Positions 53,006 to 63,199 of a stretch of DNA of 64,000 bases are shown one piece after another (position 1 is the stretch's first letter; every line of letters starts with the position of its first letter). Position numbers and translations under genes: made by a program. The DNA is from Psychrobacter immobilis (GTDB lineage: Bacteria; Pseudomonadota; Gammaproteobacteria; Pseudomonadales; Moraxellaceae), in contig NZ_CAJGZM010000003.1 of the NCBI RefSeq assembly GCF_904846175.1, positions 310,001 to 374,000 of the forward strand, written 5' to 3'. Below the pieces are notes generated by a model that ran no database searches, was not told where the DNA came from, and saw only the letters and a list, made by a program, of their open reading frames with translations.

Positions 53006-54409
53006 ATGTCGACACAGAATCAGGCAACTCGTACCGAAAAAGATACCATGGGCAACGTGGAAGTCCCAGCTGACGCTTATTGGGGTGCGCAAACCCAGCG
53101 TAGCCGTGAGAACTTTAAAATCGGTGGTGAGACGTTGCCACGTCCAATGATTGAAGCAATGGCGCTGGTCAAAAAAGCCGCTGCGATTACCAATTCTAGC
53201 CTTGAGCGTATCGAAGGCGATAAGCGTGACCTTATTGTCCAAGCTGCTGATGAAGTCATCAACGGTGGTTTAACCGATCAGTTCCCATTGGTTGTATGGC
53301 AGACTGGTTCTGGCACTCAGTCAAACATGAACATGAACGAAGTATTGGCCAATCGTGCCAACGAAATCGCTGGTTCTGAGCGTGGCAGCTACACGCCGAT
53401 TCACCCAAATGATCATGTTAACCATGCACAATCTACCAACGACAGCTTCCCAACTGCGATTCGTGTTGCCGCTGCTCGTGAAATCAATGGCTTATTGATT
53501 CCAGCGGTAAAAGCACTACGTGATACCTTGGCTGCTAAAGCTAAAGAGTTTGATAGCATTGTCAAAATCGGTCGTACGCATTTGCAAGATGCCACGCCTT
53601 TGACCTTAGGTCAAGAATTTAGTGGTTATGTGAGCCAACTTGACCACTCATTAACTCGTATCGACAATGCCCTACAAGGTCTATATGAATTGCCATTAGG
53701 CGGTACTGCAGTCGGTACTGGTCTAAACGCTCACCCTGATTATGCGGTAAAATCAGCTGAGCAATTATCAACCTTGACTGGTCTACCATTTGTCACCTCA
53801 CCAAATAAATTTGAAGCACTAGCGGCTCGTGATGCTGAAGTATTTGCTTCAGGTGCATTAAAAACCTTAGCTGGCAGCTTAAACAAAATCGCTAACGATG
53901 TACGTTGGTTGGCTTCAGGCCCTCGTTGTGGTTTGGGCGAGTTGACGATTCCTGAGAATGAGCCAGGTTCTTCTATTATGCCGGGTAAAGTGAATCCAAC
54001 TCAGTCAGAAGCAATGACCATGGTTGTCGCTCAAGTGATGGGTAACGATGTCACTATCAGCATGGCAGGCGCGTCAGGTAACTTTGAGCTAAACGTTTAT
54101 AAGCCAGTTATCGCGTTTAACTTGTTGCAATCTATTAAACTGCTTGGCGATGCGTGTAATAGCTTTAACGAAAACTGTGCCGTTGGTATTGAGCCAGTAA
54201 AAGACAAAATCGATGACTTTTTGCATAACTCATTAATGCTAGTAACGGCATTAAACCGTCATGTCGGTTATGAAAATGCAGCGAAAATCGCTAAGACGGC
54301 TTATAAAGAGAACAAAACGTTGAAGCAAGTTGCGGTTGAGTTAGAGCTGTTAACTGAAGCTCAGTTTGATGAGTGGGTAACACCTGCTGATATGGTACAC
54401 CCTTCTTAA
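53006..54409 (+). CDS. fumC: Fumarate hydratase class II
   Basis: A 467-residue iron-free fumarase of the TCA cycle, interconverting fumarate and malate. Family motifs: [58 protein letters not shown], and the signature [15 protein letters not shown] with the catalytic serine. Length is normal. GAGGGTAG precedes the ATG. A class II enzyme is suited to oxidative stress or iron limitation, in keeping with neighbouring iron genes, although class I fumarase is not visible here. A terminator follows. Confidence 0.96.
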   Translation: MSTQNQATRTEKDTMGNVEVPADAYWGAQTQRSRENFKIGGETLPRPMIEAMALVKKAAAITNSSLERIEGDKRDLIVQAADEVINGGLTDQFPLVVWQTGSGTQSNMNMNEVLANRANEIAGSERGSYTPIHPNDHVNHAQSTNDSFPTAIRVAAAREINGLLIPAVKALRDTLAAKAKEFDSIVKIGRTHLQDATPLTLGQEFSGYVSQLDHSLTRIDNALQGLYELPLGGTAVGTGLNAHPDYAVKSAEQLSTLTGLPFVTSPNKFEALAARDAEVFASGALKTLAGSLNKIANDVRWLASGPRCGLGELTIPENEPGSSIMPGKVNPTQSEAMTMVVAQVMGNDVTISMAGASGNFELNVYKPVIAFNLLQSIKLLGDACNSFNENCAVGIEPVKDKIDDFLHNSLMLVTALNRHVGYENAAKIAKTAYKENKTLKQVAVELELLTEAQFDEWVTPADMVHPS

Positions 54410-54527
54410 GTCGTAGACCAAATAGTGACCTGCTACGGTGTCAGACTCGCTTAATGTACGACAGGTACAATTTGCGCTCCTCTTCCTTGTAGCCGTGTCA
54501 TATTTGTTCCACTAAGAAGTAAGTTCT

Positions 54528-54581
54528 TTAAAAAGACCTTGTCATCCTTTATAAACGGATGTGGCAAGGTCTTTTTTTTAT
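54528..54581 (+). terminator. Terminator downstream of fumC, first of three related hairpins
   Basis: AAAAAGACCTTGTCATCC pairs with GGATGTGGCAAGGTCTTTTT. The same AAAGACCTTGTCA...GTGGCAAGGTCTTT core recurs at 55294 and 56158. Confidence 0.85.
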
Positions 54582-54836
54582 CTATCAATTGAAGCACATA
54601 CATCGAGAGAAACAATGTCTTACGCTCAAACAACAAGCAAACCAATACTTATAACAGCGCCAACAAAAATTTTGCTTATAATGAGCGCATAGGTAAGAGT
54701 TCGTGAATAACAGTTATAAATCACGACAAAGACAATAAGAGCGAACGATGAGACTAACTAAAAATAGTTCGCCGCTAACGTCCATGTTTGTATTCTCTTA
54801 TCTATGACCATTCTAATTATATCATTGAGGTAATTT
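54582..54836. other. Intergenic stretch before the ACP-type gene
   Basis: AT-rich, no gene seen; a short frame on the minus strand across 54451-54645 overlaps the terminator and is not credible. Confidence 0.5.
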
Positions 54837-55268
54837 ATGAAAAAGTTAACGGCCGCTCTATCATCAGCTGGTATTTTGATGGCAATGTTGGGTTCTGGTT
54901 CAGCCATGGCTTACTCGGATCAAGTAATGGAAGCTAGCGAGAGCTATGACACTGCTGTTAAAATTAGACAAGTCAACTATACTTGCCAAAGCAACAAGAA
55001 AGTCAGCGTGACTTATGGTTTTAATAAGCAAAACCTACCGACCTTTGCAGAAGCCAATCTGAATGGTAAAAAAAGATTTTTACCGATTAACTTAGGTCGC
55101 TCTGACGATGTTGATACCGTGTTTGGTGATGAAGAAAACTTTAGTATTATGACTGGTGCACTGCGTTTAAATAATTATCATAAATCATCGGCTAATATCC
55201 AAAACGCTAAGAGTGAAATTCTTTATAAAGGTTGTAATGTTGCTTCTACCAAAAAGCTTAAAGGCTAG
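54837..55268 (+). CDS. ACP-type (adhesin complex protein) periplasmic lysozyme-inhibitor homologue
   Basis: A 143-residue protein with a signal peptide ending near SAMA (residue 25). The mature part follows Neisseria adhesin complex protein closely: NYTCQSNKKVSVTYGFNKQ, then KRFLPINLGRSDDVDTVFG and a C-terminal YKGC, with the two cysteines forming the likely disulfide. Neisserial ACP adopts a MliC-like fold, inhibits C-type lysozyme and contributes to adhesion. Function here is inferred from that similarity. GAGGTAA lies before the ATG. A related hairpin terminator follows. Confidence 0.8.
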   Translation: MKKLTAALSSAGILMAMLGSGSAMAYSDQVMEASESYDTAVKIRQVNYTCQSNKKVSVTYGFNKQNLPTFAEANLNGKKRFLPINLGRSDDVDTVFGDEENFSIMTGALRLNNYHKSSANIQNAKSEILYKGCNVASTKKLKG

Positions 55269-55293
55269 TTTTTAGTAGGCTATTAGATATAGA

Positions 55294-55333
55294 TAAAAAA
55301 AGACCTTGTCATGTAATGTGGCAAGGTATTTTA
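55294..55333 (+). terminator. Terminator after the ACP-type gene, second related hairpin
   Basis: AAAAGACCTTGTCAT pairs with ATGTGGCAAGGTATTTT; same core as 54528 and 56158. Confidence 0.75.
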
Positions 55334-55547
55334 TATTTAAGGCTGGAGCTAATACCTGATAAGCGTTAAAAAAAGTGTCTTGTCTACTGTAAAAAACAGA
55401 ATATATCTTATATTCATCTACAACGATGCAAGAGACAATTATAAATTTTATTTGGGCTATCTTGAAATTTCAGCTGTTAATTTGCAGTATACTCTTGATT
55501 GAGTTTTTATTGATAATCTTAAATATTATTAGAAAAGGAATTAAAAA

Positions 55548-56063
55548 ATGGGTATAGCTGATTGGCTTATGATATTTGCAGTTTTATTTGGGCCAATAAT
55601 AGCTGTCCAGTTGACTAGATACCTAGATAGAATAAAGGAAATAAGAGAAAGAAAGTTGGATATATTTAAGACCTTGATGGCAACCAGAGCTTACAACGTT
55701 TCATGGGCGCATGTCGAGGCTCTTAATCGCATTGATTTAGAGTTTGACCATAATAATAAAAAAGAGAAAGCTGTAATTTCTGCTTGGAAAGAGTATCTTG
55801 ATTTATTAAGCAATAGTTCTATTAACTCTGAACAGTGGAATATTAAGAGAGTGGATTTATTAGTTGAACTCCTGCATAAGATGGCAAAAGTCCTCAACTA
55901 TGATTTTGACAAAACTCATATCAAAAACTCTTTTTACGCACCAACGGTTCATAGTGCAACTGAAGAGGAGCAAATAGCTTTGCGTCGTGGATTACTAGAA
56001 GTTTTAGAAGGAAAGAAGCATATACCAATATCTTTTCCTGACCTTAATAATTATAAAAAATAA
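55548..56063 (+). CDS. DUF6680 family protein
   Basis: A 171-residue protein: an N-terminal membrane helix WLMIFAVLFGPIIAVQLTRYL, then basic IKEIRERKLDIFKTLMATRA and SWAHVEALNRIDLEF, the pattern of DUF6680. The remainder is helical and acidic. Function is unknown. AAAAGGAA precedes the ATG. AT-richer than its neighbours, and bounded by two hairpins of the same type, so it may have been gained as a unit. Confidence 0.75.
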   Translation: MGIADWLMIFAVLFGPIIAVQLTRYLDRIKEIRERKLDIFKTLMATRAYNVSWAHVEALNRIDLEFDHNNKKEKAVISAWKEYLDLLSNSSINSEQWNIKRVDLLVELLHKMAKVLNYDFDKTHIKNSFYAPTVHSATEEEQIALRRGLLEVLEGKKHIPISFPDLNNYKK

Positions 56064-56076
56064 CTTTAAAGTATCT

Positions 56077-56141
56077 TAGGGTGCATTCCCCACACCTATT
56101 CCAAAAACTATCTATTTTATCGGTGCCCTAGGCGCACCCTA
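56077..56141. repeat. Inverted repeat with TAGGGTGC/GCACCCTA arms
   Basis: TAGGGTGC at 56077 pairs with GCACCCTA at 56134; inside, GGTGC and GCACC form a smaller hairpin around CCTAGGC. It sits between the DUF6680 stop and the shared terminator. It resembles dispersed palindromic elements of this family, but only one copy is in view. Confidence 0.45.
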
Positions 56142-56157
56142 TAATTAAAGTAGAGAT

Positions 56158-56200
56158 AAAAAAAGACCTTATCACATAACGCGACAAGGTCTTTTTTTTA
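56158..56200. terminator. Bidirectional terminator, third related hairpin
   Basis: AAAGACCTTATC pairs with GACAAGGTCTTT (one non-Watson-Crick position) with A- and T-runs; lies between the DUF6680 gene and the convergent MipA/OmpV gene. Confidence 0.85.
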
Positions 56201-56217
56201 TCTAAACCTAAGATTTA

Positions 56218-57030
56218 TTAGAATTTATAAAGCAAACCTAGCGTCGTTGTTGCATCCGTACGCGAATCTACCATTGGACTGTCATGTTGCTCATTTGCCA
56301 GATAGCTTAAGCTTTGATTAGCAAATCCTGCCCAACGCTCATTGAAATCATAGTTGGCACTGATATTGATATACGGATTCAAGCTTGAGTTAGAGGTATA
56401 AGCCGCAACGCCTGTCTTAGCTGATTCCTCAGCACTGACGCCATAATAATAGTTGTTATAGTCAGCGTCATGATATTCAAAGCCAATGCTTGGATAGACT
56501 GTCAGCTTATCTTTAGTGATTTTGGCAAGGTAGGTCAAGCGCGCTGTATTACCACCACTATTATCTAAAACGTCAGTCGCGACTTGCAGACGGAAACCGC
56601 CAACAGGCGTACGACGTAGATACGATAGACCGGCAGCGGCTGATGCCTTGCGTTTATCCAGACCTTGAAGGGCGCCAGTCGCATCGTCAGGGTCGAACTC
56701 ACTGCCGTCAAGCTGCGCATAAGCCGCTAGCTGATTGGTGCCATCATTGATGATATAAGCGCCAGCCTGCGCACCGCGTGCATAGATTCTGTTGTTATCA
56801 TAAAACACACCCGGCAATACTTTTATCTCAGTGCTATCTTCCAAATCATAAGCTGATTTGACCGCCATGACGTTGACGCCGACGCTTAAAATTGCATCTT
56901 TATCAGTCGGTAAGTTGTTCTTAAAAAGTGCAGCATTAGAGAAGCTAGCGACACTAATTAGGGCGGTGGCGGTCAATGCGCTAAGGACAGTACGCGTTAA
57001 CGATTGCGATAGTGCTGATGATTTAAACAT
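56218..57030 (-). CDS. MipA/OmpV family outer-membrane protein
   Basis: A 270-residue exported beta-barrel protein: signal peptide to about residue 33 (SFSNA), then the start of the barrel, DAILSVGVNVMAVKSAYDLEDSTEIKVLPGVFYDNNRIYARGAQAGAYI, alternating aromatic strands, and a terminal GLLYKF with the outer-membrane phenylalanine. MipA of E. coli scaffolds murein hydrolase/synthase complexes, and OmpV-like members are porins; the role here is unknown. It stands alone. Confidence 0.85.
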   Translation of the reverse strand: MFKSSALSQSLTRTVLSALTATALISVASFSNAALFKNNLPTDKDAILSVGVNVMAVKSAYDLEDSTEIKVLPGVFYDNNRIYARGAQAGAYIINDGTNQLAAYAQLDGSEFDPDDATGALQGLDKRKASAAAGLSYLRRTPVGGFRLQVATDVLDNSGGNTARLTYLAKITKDKLTVYPSIGFEYHDADYNNYYYGVSAEESAKTGVAAYTSNSSLNPYINISANYDFNERWAGFANQSLSYLANEQHDSPMVDSRTDATTTLGLLYKF

Positions 57031-57106
57031 GGTTTGCTCTCATAAGTGGGTGGGATAAATGGTTAAAACAGAGTCGATAAATAGAATGATAAATAAGTCT
57101 GGCACT

Positions 57107-58093
57107 TTACTCAATGGCTGCTAGCACTTGTAATATTTGCTGATGAATATCTTGCCACCACCATATAAAGCCAATACTAATCAGCAGCATGACCAGCCAC
57201 GGTAGCAATTGCCAAATAAGCGTCGATTTGGTCGCTGTTTTCTGTTCGTTAGAGTTAGGGCGATTAAGGGTTGCGTGATTAGCATAGCTATCTAAGGGTA
57301 AGTTTACAGCAGAGTCATGATTAAAACTGCTGTTATTATCAAAATTACCATCATTGTCAAAGCGAGAAGTGTCGGCAGAAAAGTTAGGGTCGCTGTTTAC
57401 TGCAGAGTTGATATACGTCGTCTGATAAATGTCTCCATCTCGGCTAGGTGCATTCTGTAGCGTAGCAGCCAACCGCTGACGGTAAGCAATCGCGAACGCC
57501 AATGCAATCACCAATCCCGTTACTGCGCCGCCAATATGTCCGGCATTATCAATCCCCGGTACGGCAAAGCCATATACCAAATTGATGCCCATAATAATGA
57601 TTAGGCTTTTAAGATTCAGCACCATACCGTTGACTGATATTTTAAACAGTGCGGCTATCAATAGCGCGGCACCGATACCCATAATACCACCAGATGCGCC
57701 CGCCGATAGTCCGGGTTGTCCAGTGCCATCTAAGATACCTTGCCACGTAATATGGTTATTCAGTAAGTTGCCACCGATTGCCGCTAGTAAAAACAGTGCC
57801 AAAAACTTTGCTGAACCAAACATTGGCTCGGCGATTTGCCCAAAGAAATACATGGCAAAACCATTAAACAATAAATGCATCAGACCGATATGCAAAAACG
57901 CACTACTTGCCAAGCGCCATGGTTCATTATCCATGGTATAAGGCAAAGCATTGGCACCCCATTTCAGCAATTCTGCAGTCGATGGATTATTGGCATCGAC
58001 GCCAGTCAGCACCTGTATTATAAATAGCCCGATAAAGCTAACTAATAGCAAAGTGGTGACAGGTGCGGTTTTTAATAATTGTTGAATGGTCAT
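57107..58093 (-). CDS. Rhomboid-family intramembrane serine protease
   Basis: A 328-residue membrane protein. Catalytic Ser lies in GASGGIMGIGAALLIAALFK (near residue 145) and the His in GHIGGAVTGLVIALAF (near residue 187). An Asn-rich motif HITWQ and WRLASSAFLHIGLMHLLFNGFAMYFFG match the conserved first helices. A long hydrophilic asparagine/serine-rich linker (about residues 215-290) precedes a final helix, so the C-terminal helix is separated by an unusual loop. Substrates are unknown. Confidence 0.9.
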   Translation of the reverse strand: MTIQQLLKTAPVTTLLLVSFIGLFIIQVLTGVDANNPSTAELLKWGANALPYTMDNEPWRLASSAFLHIGLMHLLFNGFAMYFFGQIAEPMFGSAKFLALFLLAAIGGNLLNNHITWQGILDGTGQPGLSAGASGGIMGIGAALLIAALFKISVNGMVLNLKSLIIIMGINLVYGFAVPGIDNAGHIGGAVTGLVIALAFAIAYRQRLAATLQNAPSRDGDIYQTTYINSAVNSDPNFSADTSRFDNDGNFDNNSSFNHDSAVNLPLDSYANHATLNRPNSNEQKTATKSTLIWQLLPWLVMLLISIGFIWWWQDIHQQILQVLAAIE

Positions 58094-58193
58094 AAAATCT
58101 AATTATCAATAAAAAATTATCAATACAGTATAAAGGCTAGGGTTAGGGCGTGTCACCCATAAGCTGGTTATGAATATTTAATAGAGGCTACCT

Positions 58194-58245
58194 TTTTAAT
58201 AAGAACCAGTTTAATAAGAACCAGTTTTTAATAAGAATTAGTCTT
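58194..58245. repeat. Tandem 15-17 bp repeat at the 3' end of lldD
   Basis: TTAATAAGAACCAGT occurs twice and then a variant TTAATAAGAATTAGT that includes the lldD stop codon. On the minus strand the end codons TNSY plus stop are followed by two copies of ACTGGTTCTTATTAA. It looks like local duplication by slippage. Confidence 0.75.
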
Positions 58246-59415
58246 AAGATTCTCATAAGTGCCTTTAACCAAAATATCATCGGTCACTTGATTGATATCG
58301 GTATGACCACAAAACGCCATACTGATATCGCATTCGTTATAAATAAGCTCTAGCGCACGGCGCACGCCATCTTCACCGTAAGCACCAAGCCCATATAAAA
58401 ACGCGCGACCAATCATCGTACCAGTAGCGCCTACAGCGAGTGCTTTGAGCACATCTTGACCAGAGCGAATACCGCTATCAAGCCAAACCTCAATATTGCT
58501 ATTTTCCGCTCGTACCGCTTGCACGATATCAGCAAGCGCCGCAATGGAAGATAGTGCCCCATCGAGCTGACGTCCGCCATGGTTTGAGACGACCAGCGCA
58601 TCGGCACCGCTACGGGCAGCCAATATCGCGTCTTCAGGTTCCATAATACCTTTGATAATCAGCTTGCCGCCCCACATATCTTTAATACGCGCGACGTCAT
58701 CCCAGCTCAGCGCTGGGTCAAACTGTTCAGCCGTCCATGCCGATAGCGATGAGATATCCTCGACGTTTTTGGCATGGCCGACGATATTGCCAAAGCTATG
58801 TCGTTTGGTGCCGAGCATATTCATGCACCATTGTGGCTTGGTCATGAGATTCAGTATATTGGCAAGGGTGGGCTTTGGCGGCGCCGATAGACCATTTTTA
58901 ATGTCTTTATGGCGCTGTCCGAGCACTTGTAAATCCGCGGTTAAGATAAGCGCTGAACAATTGGCAGCCTTAGCACGGCGAATCAGGTTTGCCATAAATT
59001 CTTGGTCGCGCATCACATATAGCTGAAACCAAAACGGCGCACTGGTGTTTTCTGCCACATCTTCGATAGAGCAGATACTCATGGTCGAAAGCGAGAAGGG
59101 CACACCAAATTTCTCCGCTGCCCGCGCGGCGTGAATCTCGCCATCTGCCCACATCATACCTGTAAAGCCAGTAGGCGCGATAGCGACTGGCATTTTGGCT
59201 TTTGAGCCCAGCATATTAGTGGCAAGCGAGCGTCCTTCCATATTGACCAATACCCGCTGGCGCAATTTAATACGGTCAAAGTCGGTTTCATTATTGCGAT
59301 AAGTGGTCTCAGTCCATGAGCCTGAATCGACATAATCATAAAACATGCGTGGTACTTTACGCTCAGCGACTCGGCGCAGGTCTTCAATTTCCGTTATTTT
59401 CTTTAAATCTCTCAT
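58228..59415 (-). CDS. lldD: L-lactate dehydrogenase (FMN-dependent alpha-hydroxy-acid dehydrogenase)
   Basis: A 395-residue member of the FMN alpha-hydroxy-acid dehydrogenase family; LldD feeds electrons from L-lactate to the respiratory chain. Seen: PRMFYDYVDSGSWTE, PVAIAPTGFTGMMWADGE, the active-site signature VSNHGGRQLDGA with catalytic His, and the FMN-binding DSGIRSGQDVLKALAVGATG. Length equals E. coli LldD. Other 2-hydroxy acids (mandelate, glycolate) are possible substrates. No lactate permease gene is adjacent. The gene's end contains a tandem repeat. Confidence 0.9.
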   Translation of the reverse strand: MRDLKKITEIEDLRRVAERKVPRMFYDYVDSGSWTETTYRNNETDFDRIKLRQRVLVNMEGRSLATNMLGSKAKMPVAIAPTGFTGMMWADGEIHAARAAEKFGVPFSLSTMSICSIEDVAENTSAPFWFQLYVMRDQEFMANLIRRAKAANCSALILTADLQVLGQRHKDIKNGLSAPPKPTLANILNLMTKPQWCMNMLGTKRHSFGNIVGHAKNVEDISSLSAWTAEQFDPALSWDDVARIKDMWGGKLIIKGIMEPEDAILAARSGADALVVSNHGGRQLDGALSSIAALADIVQAVRAENSNIEVWLDSGIRSGQDVLKALAVGATGTMIGRAFLYGLGAYGEDGVRRALELIYNECDISMAFCGHTDINQVTDDILVKGTYENLKTNSY

Positions 59416-59495
59416 AGGTTTCTCATTATTATGATTGTTTTATAACAGCGCTCTTATGCTGGCTGCTTTATAAAGACTGCTTTATAAAAAGTGCT

Positions 59496-59813
59496 TTATG
59501 ACGCTACTAATAACTGCTGCAAATCTAGCACTGAAAACGGATAATTTAAACGTTTTAATGGCGTTAATATCACAGGAATCGTGGTGGCAAACTCCATCAT
59601 AAGCGCTTCATCAAAATCAGCAATATCAACATGCTGATAGCTTATCGGCTGCACCGCTTGAAATTGGGTGAGCAACTGCTCAGCGATGTCACAAAGATGG
59701 CAGCCAGTCGTCCCGAGTAGCCACCATTTATCCTGATTTTCAGCCGTACCAAGATTGGGATTGGCGGCACTCATACGTGCCCGTAGCATTGCTATCGTAG
59801 TATCATTATCCAT
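59496..59813 (-). CDS. Glutaredoxin-like (DUF836-type) thiol protein
   Basis: From ATG 59813 a 105-residue protein; a TTG start at 59858 is less likely. It has a thioredoxin-like fold core: WWLLGTTGCHLCDIAEQLL with CxxC motif C-H-L-C, then YQHVDIADFDEALMMEFATTIPVILTP, where the cis-proline follows Ile. This matches the DUF836 glutaredoxin-like family. AAGAGCG precedes the ATG. Transcribed towards lldD, with about 80 bases between. Function in thiol redox is inferred. Confidence 0.82.
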   Translation of the reverse strand: MDNDTTIAMLRARMSAANPNLGTAENQDKWWLLGTTGCHLCDIAEQLLTQFQAVQPISYQHVDIADFDEALMMEFATTIPVILTPLKRLNYPFSVLDLQQLLVAS

Positions 59814-60086
59814 ATTCACGCTCTTATTCTTATGTCTGTTTATCGCATTTGTCGCCAAGTGCTTATCTTAAGTCTTTTAAAGAAAAGTATTCATATCACT
59901 TAGTATTATTTACATGATAAAGAAATGGGGTAAATAATGACAGCGATTGTGAGATTAGGTAAGATGACCTGCTATTTATCATTGCGCATTATTAGTGTCT
60001 TATTGATAGCTTGCCGTTTATAGTGAGTCATTTATAGACAGCCACTTTTTATATGACTATTTTTTAACCACTCGGATATCGCACGC

Positions 60087-60773
60087 ATGACAAGTTTTGG
60101 CAAATTTATCAAACGCTTATTATTGGCATTTATAGTGCTGGTGGTGGCATTCCATGTGTTGGTCGCAGGGCTGTTGTTGATTTGGAAGACTCAGCCAATT
60201 AATAATAGTATGTTTATGCTGACCCATCGTTTGACCGGCGGCACAGTCACGCAGACATGGGCTGAATATGACGCCATTGCCAAATCTGCCAAACAAGCGG
60301 CGATTGTCAGCGAAGATTCGACGTTTAGCCAGCATAATGGCTTTGATATGAAAGGCATTAAGGCGGCGCAGAAAAAGAACGAAGAGACTGGCAAGATGTC
60401 AGCGGGCGGCTCAACGATCACTCAGCAATTGGCCAAAAACTTATTTCTCACCTCACATCGCTCTTATACCCGTAAAGCCGAAGAAGCTATTCTCACTATA
60501 ATGATAGAAACCTTTTGGGATAAACAGCGTATTTTGACCGCTTATCTCAATGTGGCGGAGTTTGGCAATGGCATTTACGGTATTGATGCTGCAGCCCAGC
60601 ATTATTTTGATAAATCAGCTGCCAATCTAAACCGTGATGAATCCGCTTTACTTATCGCCATGCTGACCAATCCAAAATACTATGAAAGTCATCAAAGCGA
60701 CAAACGCTTGCGTAATAAGCAACGCATTATTAAAAAGCGAATGAAGAATGCTGTCTTGCCGCAATCGGCTTAA
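60087..60773 (+). CDS. mtgA: Monofunctional peptidoglycan glycosyltransferase
   Basis: A 228-residue GT51 enzyme that polymerises lipid II into glycan chains at the inner membrane. An N-terminal helix (LLLAFIVLVVAFHVLVAGLLLIW) anchors it. The catalytic motifs are SEDSTFSQHNGFD with the acidic pair, GGSTITQQLAKNLFL, RKAEEAILTIMIE, and EFGNGIYGIDAAAQHYF. No transpeptidase domain follows, so it is monofunctional. Length fits the family. Transcribed alone. Confidence 0.94.
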   Translation: MTSFGKFIKRLLLAFIVLVVAFHVLVAGLLLIWKTQPINNSMFMLTHRLTGGTVTQTWAEYDAIAKSAKQAAIVSEDSTFSQHNGFDMKGIKAAQKKNEETGKMSAGGSTITQQLAKNLFLTSHRSYTRKAEEAILTIMIETFWDKQRILTAYLNVAEFGNGIYGIDAAAQHYFDKSAANLNRDESALLIAMLTNPKYYESHQSDKRLRNKQRIIKKRMKNAVLPQSA

Positions 60774-60943
60774 ATTGCTCGCTTAAACTGTTAGTGATTT
60801 TAAATAGCAGTAAGCCTAATTGTGCTATGTTATAGGATATAGAATTAGCCTCTTTAAAAAAATTAGTATAAAAATTTCTTAAGCGGGTTTGAGTATAAAA
60901 ATAAAAGATGATGGCGTATCGATAACACTAAAGGAGTGGGAAA

Positions 60944-63199
60944 ATGGCAGAGATGGACAATAAGCATGAAGTTAATGACAGTATTGATATGAGTATAAAA
61001 TCTGACAATGAAACAAGCCCAAACTTTATTGAAGTGAGTGACAATTCGACCGATAGTGTGACTAATAGTTTAACTGAGAACTTAACTGAAATTGACTGGC
61101 AACGTTCAGAAGACGGTAGCTATTCGCCGAGCAGTTATATCAATCGCGATTTCTCTTTACTACAGTTTCATTTGCGGGTTTTAGCGCAGGCGGCCAGTCC
61201 GCGCCACCCTTTATTAGAGCGGTTGTTTTTCTTAATTATTTTTTCATCCAATATCGATGAGTTCTTTGAGATTCGCGTCGCCGGTATCATGCAAAAACTC
61301 AATCTGGGTGATGTATCGACCAGTGTCCATGGTATGCGCCCCAGTGAGATTCTTAATGAAATATCAGCAATAACCCATGATGCCATCGACGAGCAATACC
61401 GCATTCTCAATGAAGATATCCTGCCAGCACTTGCTAAAGAAGATATTCGCTACTTAAAACGTGATGAGCTAAATAGCGAGCAATCGGCATGGATGAAGCG
61501 CTATTTTACTGAGCAAGTATCTCCGGTTTTAACCCCCATTAGCATTGACCCTGCGCATCCATTTCCACGTTTAGTCAATAAGAGCTTAAACTTTATTGCC
61601 ACCTTAGAAGGCAAAGATGCCTTTGGCCGCGATATCAATCTGGCGATTGTACCAGCACCGCGCAGCTTGCCGCGCGTGATTCGTCTGCCTGATGAGCTGA
61701 CGGGTGGTAAAGAGCACCATGTGATGCTATCAGCCGTGATTCACGAACATATTGGTGAGCTCTTCCCTGGGATGAATGTCACCGGCTGTCATCAGTTTAG
61801 ATTGACGCGCAACGCAGATTTAGACCTAGCAGACGATGTCGATGATATTGCCAAGGCCTTAGAAGGCGAGCTTGAAAACCGCCGCTTTGGCGACAAGGTA
61901 CGTTTAGAGGTCACCACTGACTGTCCGACGCCCATTAGTGATTATTTGCTCAATGAGTTTGAGCTGCATGACAATCAATTATACCGTGTCAATGGACCGG
62001 TGAACCTAACGCGGCTGCTGTTTGACTTTAATATTCCAGCGTTACGTTATCAGCCATTTACCCATGTCGTACCCAAGCCTTTTCGCCGTGAAGTCGATAA
62101 GCTTGATAAAGCGACCAGTATGTTTGCAGCGATGCGTAAAGGTGATGTATTGGCACATCATCCGTTCCATGCGTTTTCACCGATTATCAATTTGCTTTGG
62201 CAGGCAGCAAGCGACCCAAAAGTATTGGCCATTAAACAAACTCTATATCGTTCAGGTACCAATTCAGAGATTGTCAAAGCGCTAGCAGCAGCAGCGCGTC
62301 ATGGTAAAGAAGTGACGGCGGTTATTGAGTTACGTGCGCGTTTTGATGAAGCGTCTAATATCGCGGTTGCCAACTATCTACAAGAAGCAGGCGCAGTCGT
62401 GGTTTATGGAATTGTGGGCTATAAGACCCACGCCAAGCTGATGCTCATCGTGCGCCGTGAAGACGATAAGATTCGCCGTTATGTGCATTTAGGCACAGGG
62501 AACTATCACGCTGCCAATGCCAAGGTTTATACCGATTATGGCTTATTCAGTGCCGACCCAGATATCTCAGAAGACGTACACAAGATATTTCAAGAGCTGA
62601 CGGGAATGGGCAAACCAGCCAATTTGAAAAAGCTCCTCCATGCGCCCTTTACTTTGCATGAGAAACTAATGAGCTTTATCGATGACGAGATTGCCCATGC
62701 CAAAGCGGGCAAGCGTGCCCATATCATGGTTAAGGTCAATGCGCTGACAGAACGTCGCCTGATAGATAAGTTGTATGATGCGTCGCAAGCAGGGGTTAGG
62801 ATTGAGCTGATTTTGCGCTCCATGTGCTGCTTGCGTCCACAAGTAAAAGGGCTGTCTGAGAACATTACTGTCCGCTCTGTCATCGGGCGCTTTTTGGAGC
62901 ATACACGTATTTATTACTTCCATAACGATGGGGATGAGCGGCTATATTGCGGTAGTGCTGACTGGATGGATCGCAACTTATTCCATCGCGTCGAGGTGGC
63001 ATTTCCTATTGAAGATAAAAAACTGTTCAAGCAGATTTATGAAGACGGGCTCTTAAATTATCTCAAAGACAATGTGCAAGCATGGACGCTTGACGGTAAT
63101 GGTGTCTGGCAGCAGAATGAACCAGCCGCAGGCGAATTGCCGCATATCGCGCAGGAGCATTTATTAAAAGTGATTAACGGGGTTGGCGAGCCAGTTTAG
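60944..63199 (+). CDS. ppk1: Polyphosphate kinase 1
   Basis: A 751-residue enzyme that makes polyphosphate from ATP, working through a phosphohistidine. After an acidic 45-residue N-terminal extension (many Ser, Asn, Asp), [19 protein letters not shown] starts the N domain. Family motifs: [29 protein letters not shown], the phosphoacceptor-histidine region [15 protein letters not shown], and [26 protein letters not shown] lies seven bases upstream of the ATG. A terminator follows after about 105 bases. Length is slightly above E. coli Ppk. Confidence 0.95.
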   Translation: MAEMDNKHEVNDSIDMSIKSDNETSPNFIEVSDNSTDSVTNSLTENLTEIDWQRSEDGSYSPSSYINRDFSLLQFHLRVLAQAASPRHPLLERLFFLIIFSSNIDEFFEIRVAGIMQKLNLGDVSTSVHGMRPSEILNEISAITHDAIDEQYRILNEDILPALAKEDIRYLKRDELNSEQSAWMKRYFTEQVSPVLTPISIDPAHPFPRLVNKSLNFIATLEGKDAFGRDINLAIVPAPRSLPRVIRLPDELTGGKEHHVMLSAVIHEHIGELFPGMNVTGCHQFRLTRNADLDLADDVDDIAKALEGELENRRFGDKVRLEVTTDCPTPISDYLLNEFELHDNQLYRVNGPVNLTRLLFDFNIPALRYQPFTHVVPKPFRREVDKLDKATSMFAAMRKGDVLAHHPFHAFSPIINLLWQAASDPKVLAIKQTLYRSGTNSEIVKALAAAARHGKEVTAVIELRARFDEASNIAVANYLQEAGAVVVYGIVGYKTHAKLMLIVRREDDKIRRYVHLGTGNYHAANAKVYTDYGLFSADPDISEDVHKIFQELTGMGKPANLKKLLHAPFTLHEKLMSFIDDEIAHAKAGKRAHIMVKVNALTERRLIDKLYDASQAGVRIELILRSMCCLRPQVKGLSENITVRSVIGRFLEHTRIYYFHNDGDERLYCGSADWMDRNLFHRVEVAFPIEDKKLFKQIYEDGLLNYLKDNVQAWTLDGNGVWQQNEPAAGELPHIAQEHLLKVINGVGEPV

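Noticed and set aside
54451..54645. 64-residue minus-strand frame downstream of fumC
   Set aside because: It runs through the strong fumC terminator and has no family features.
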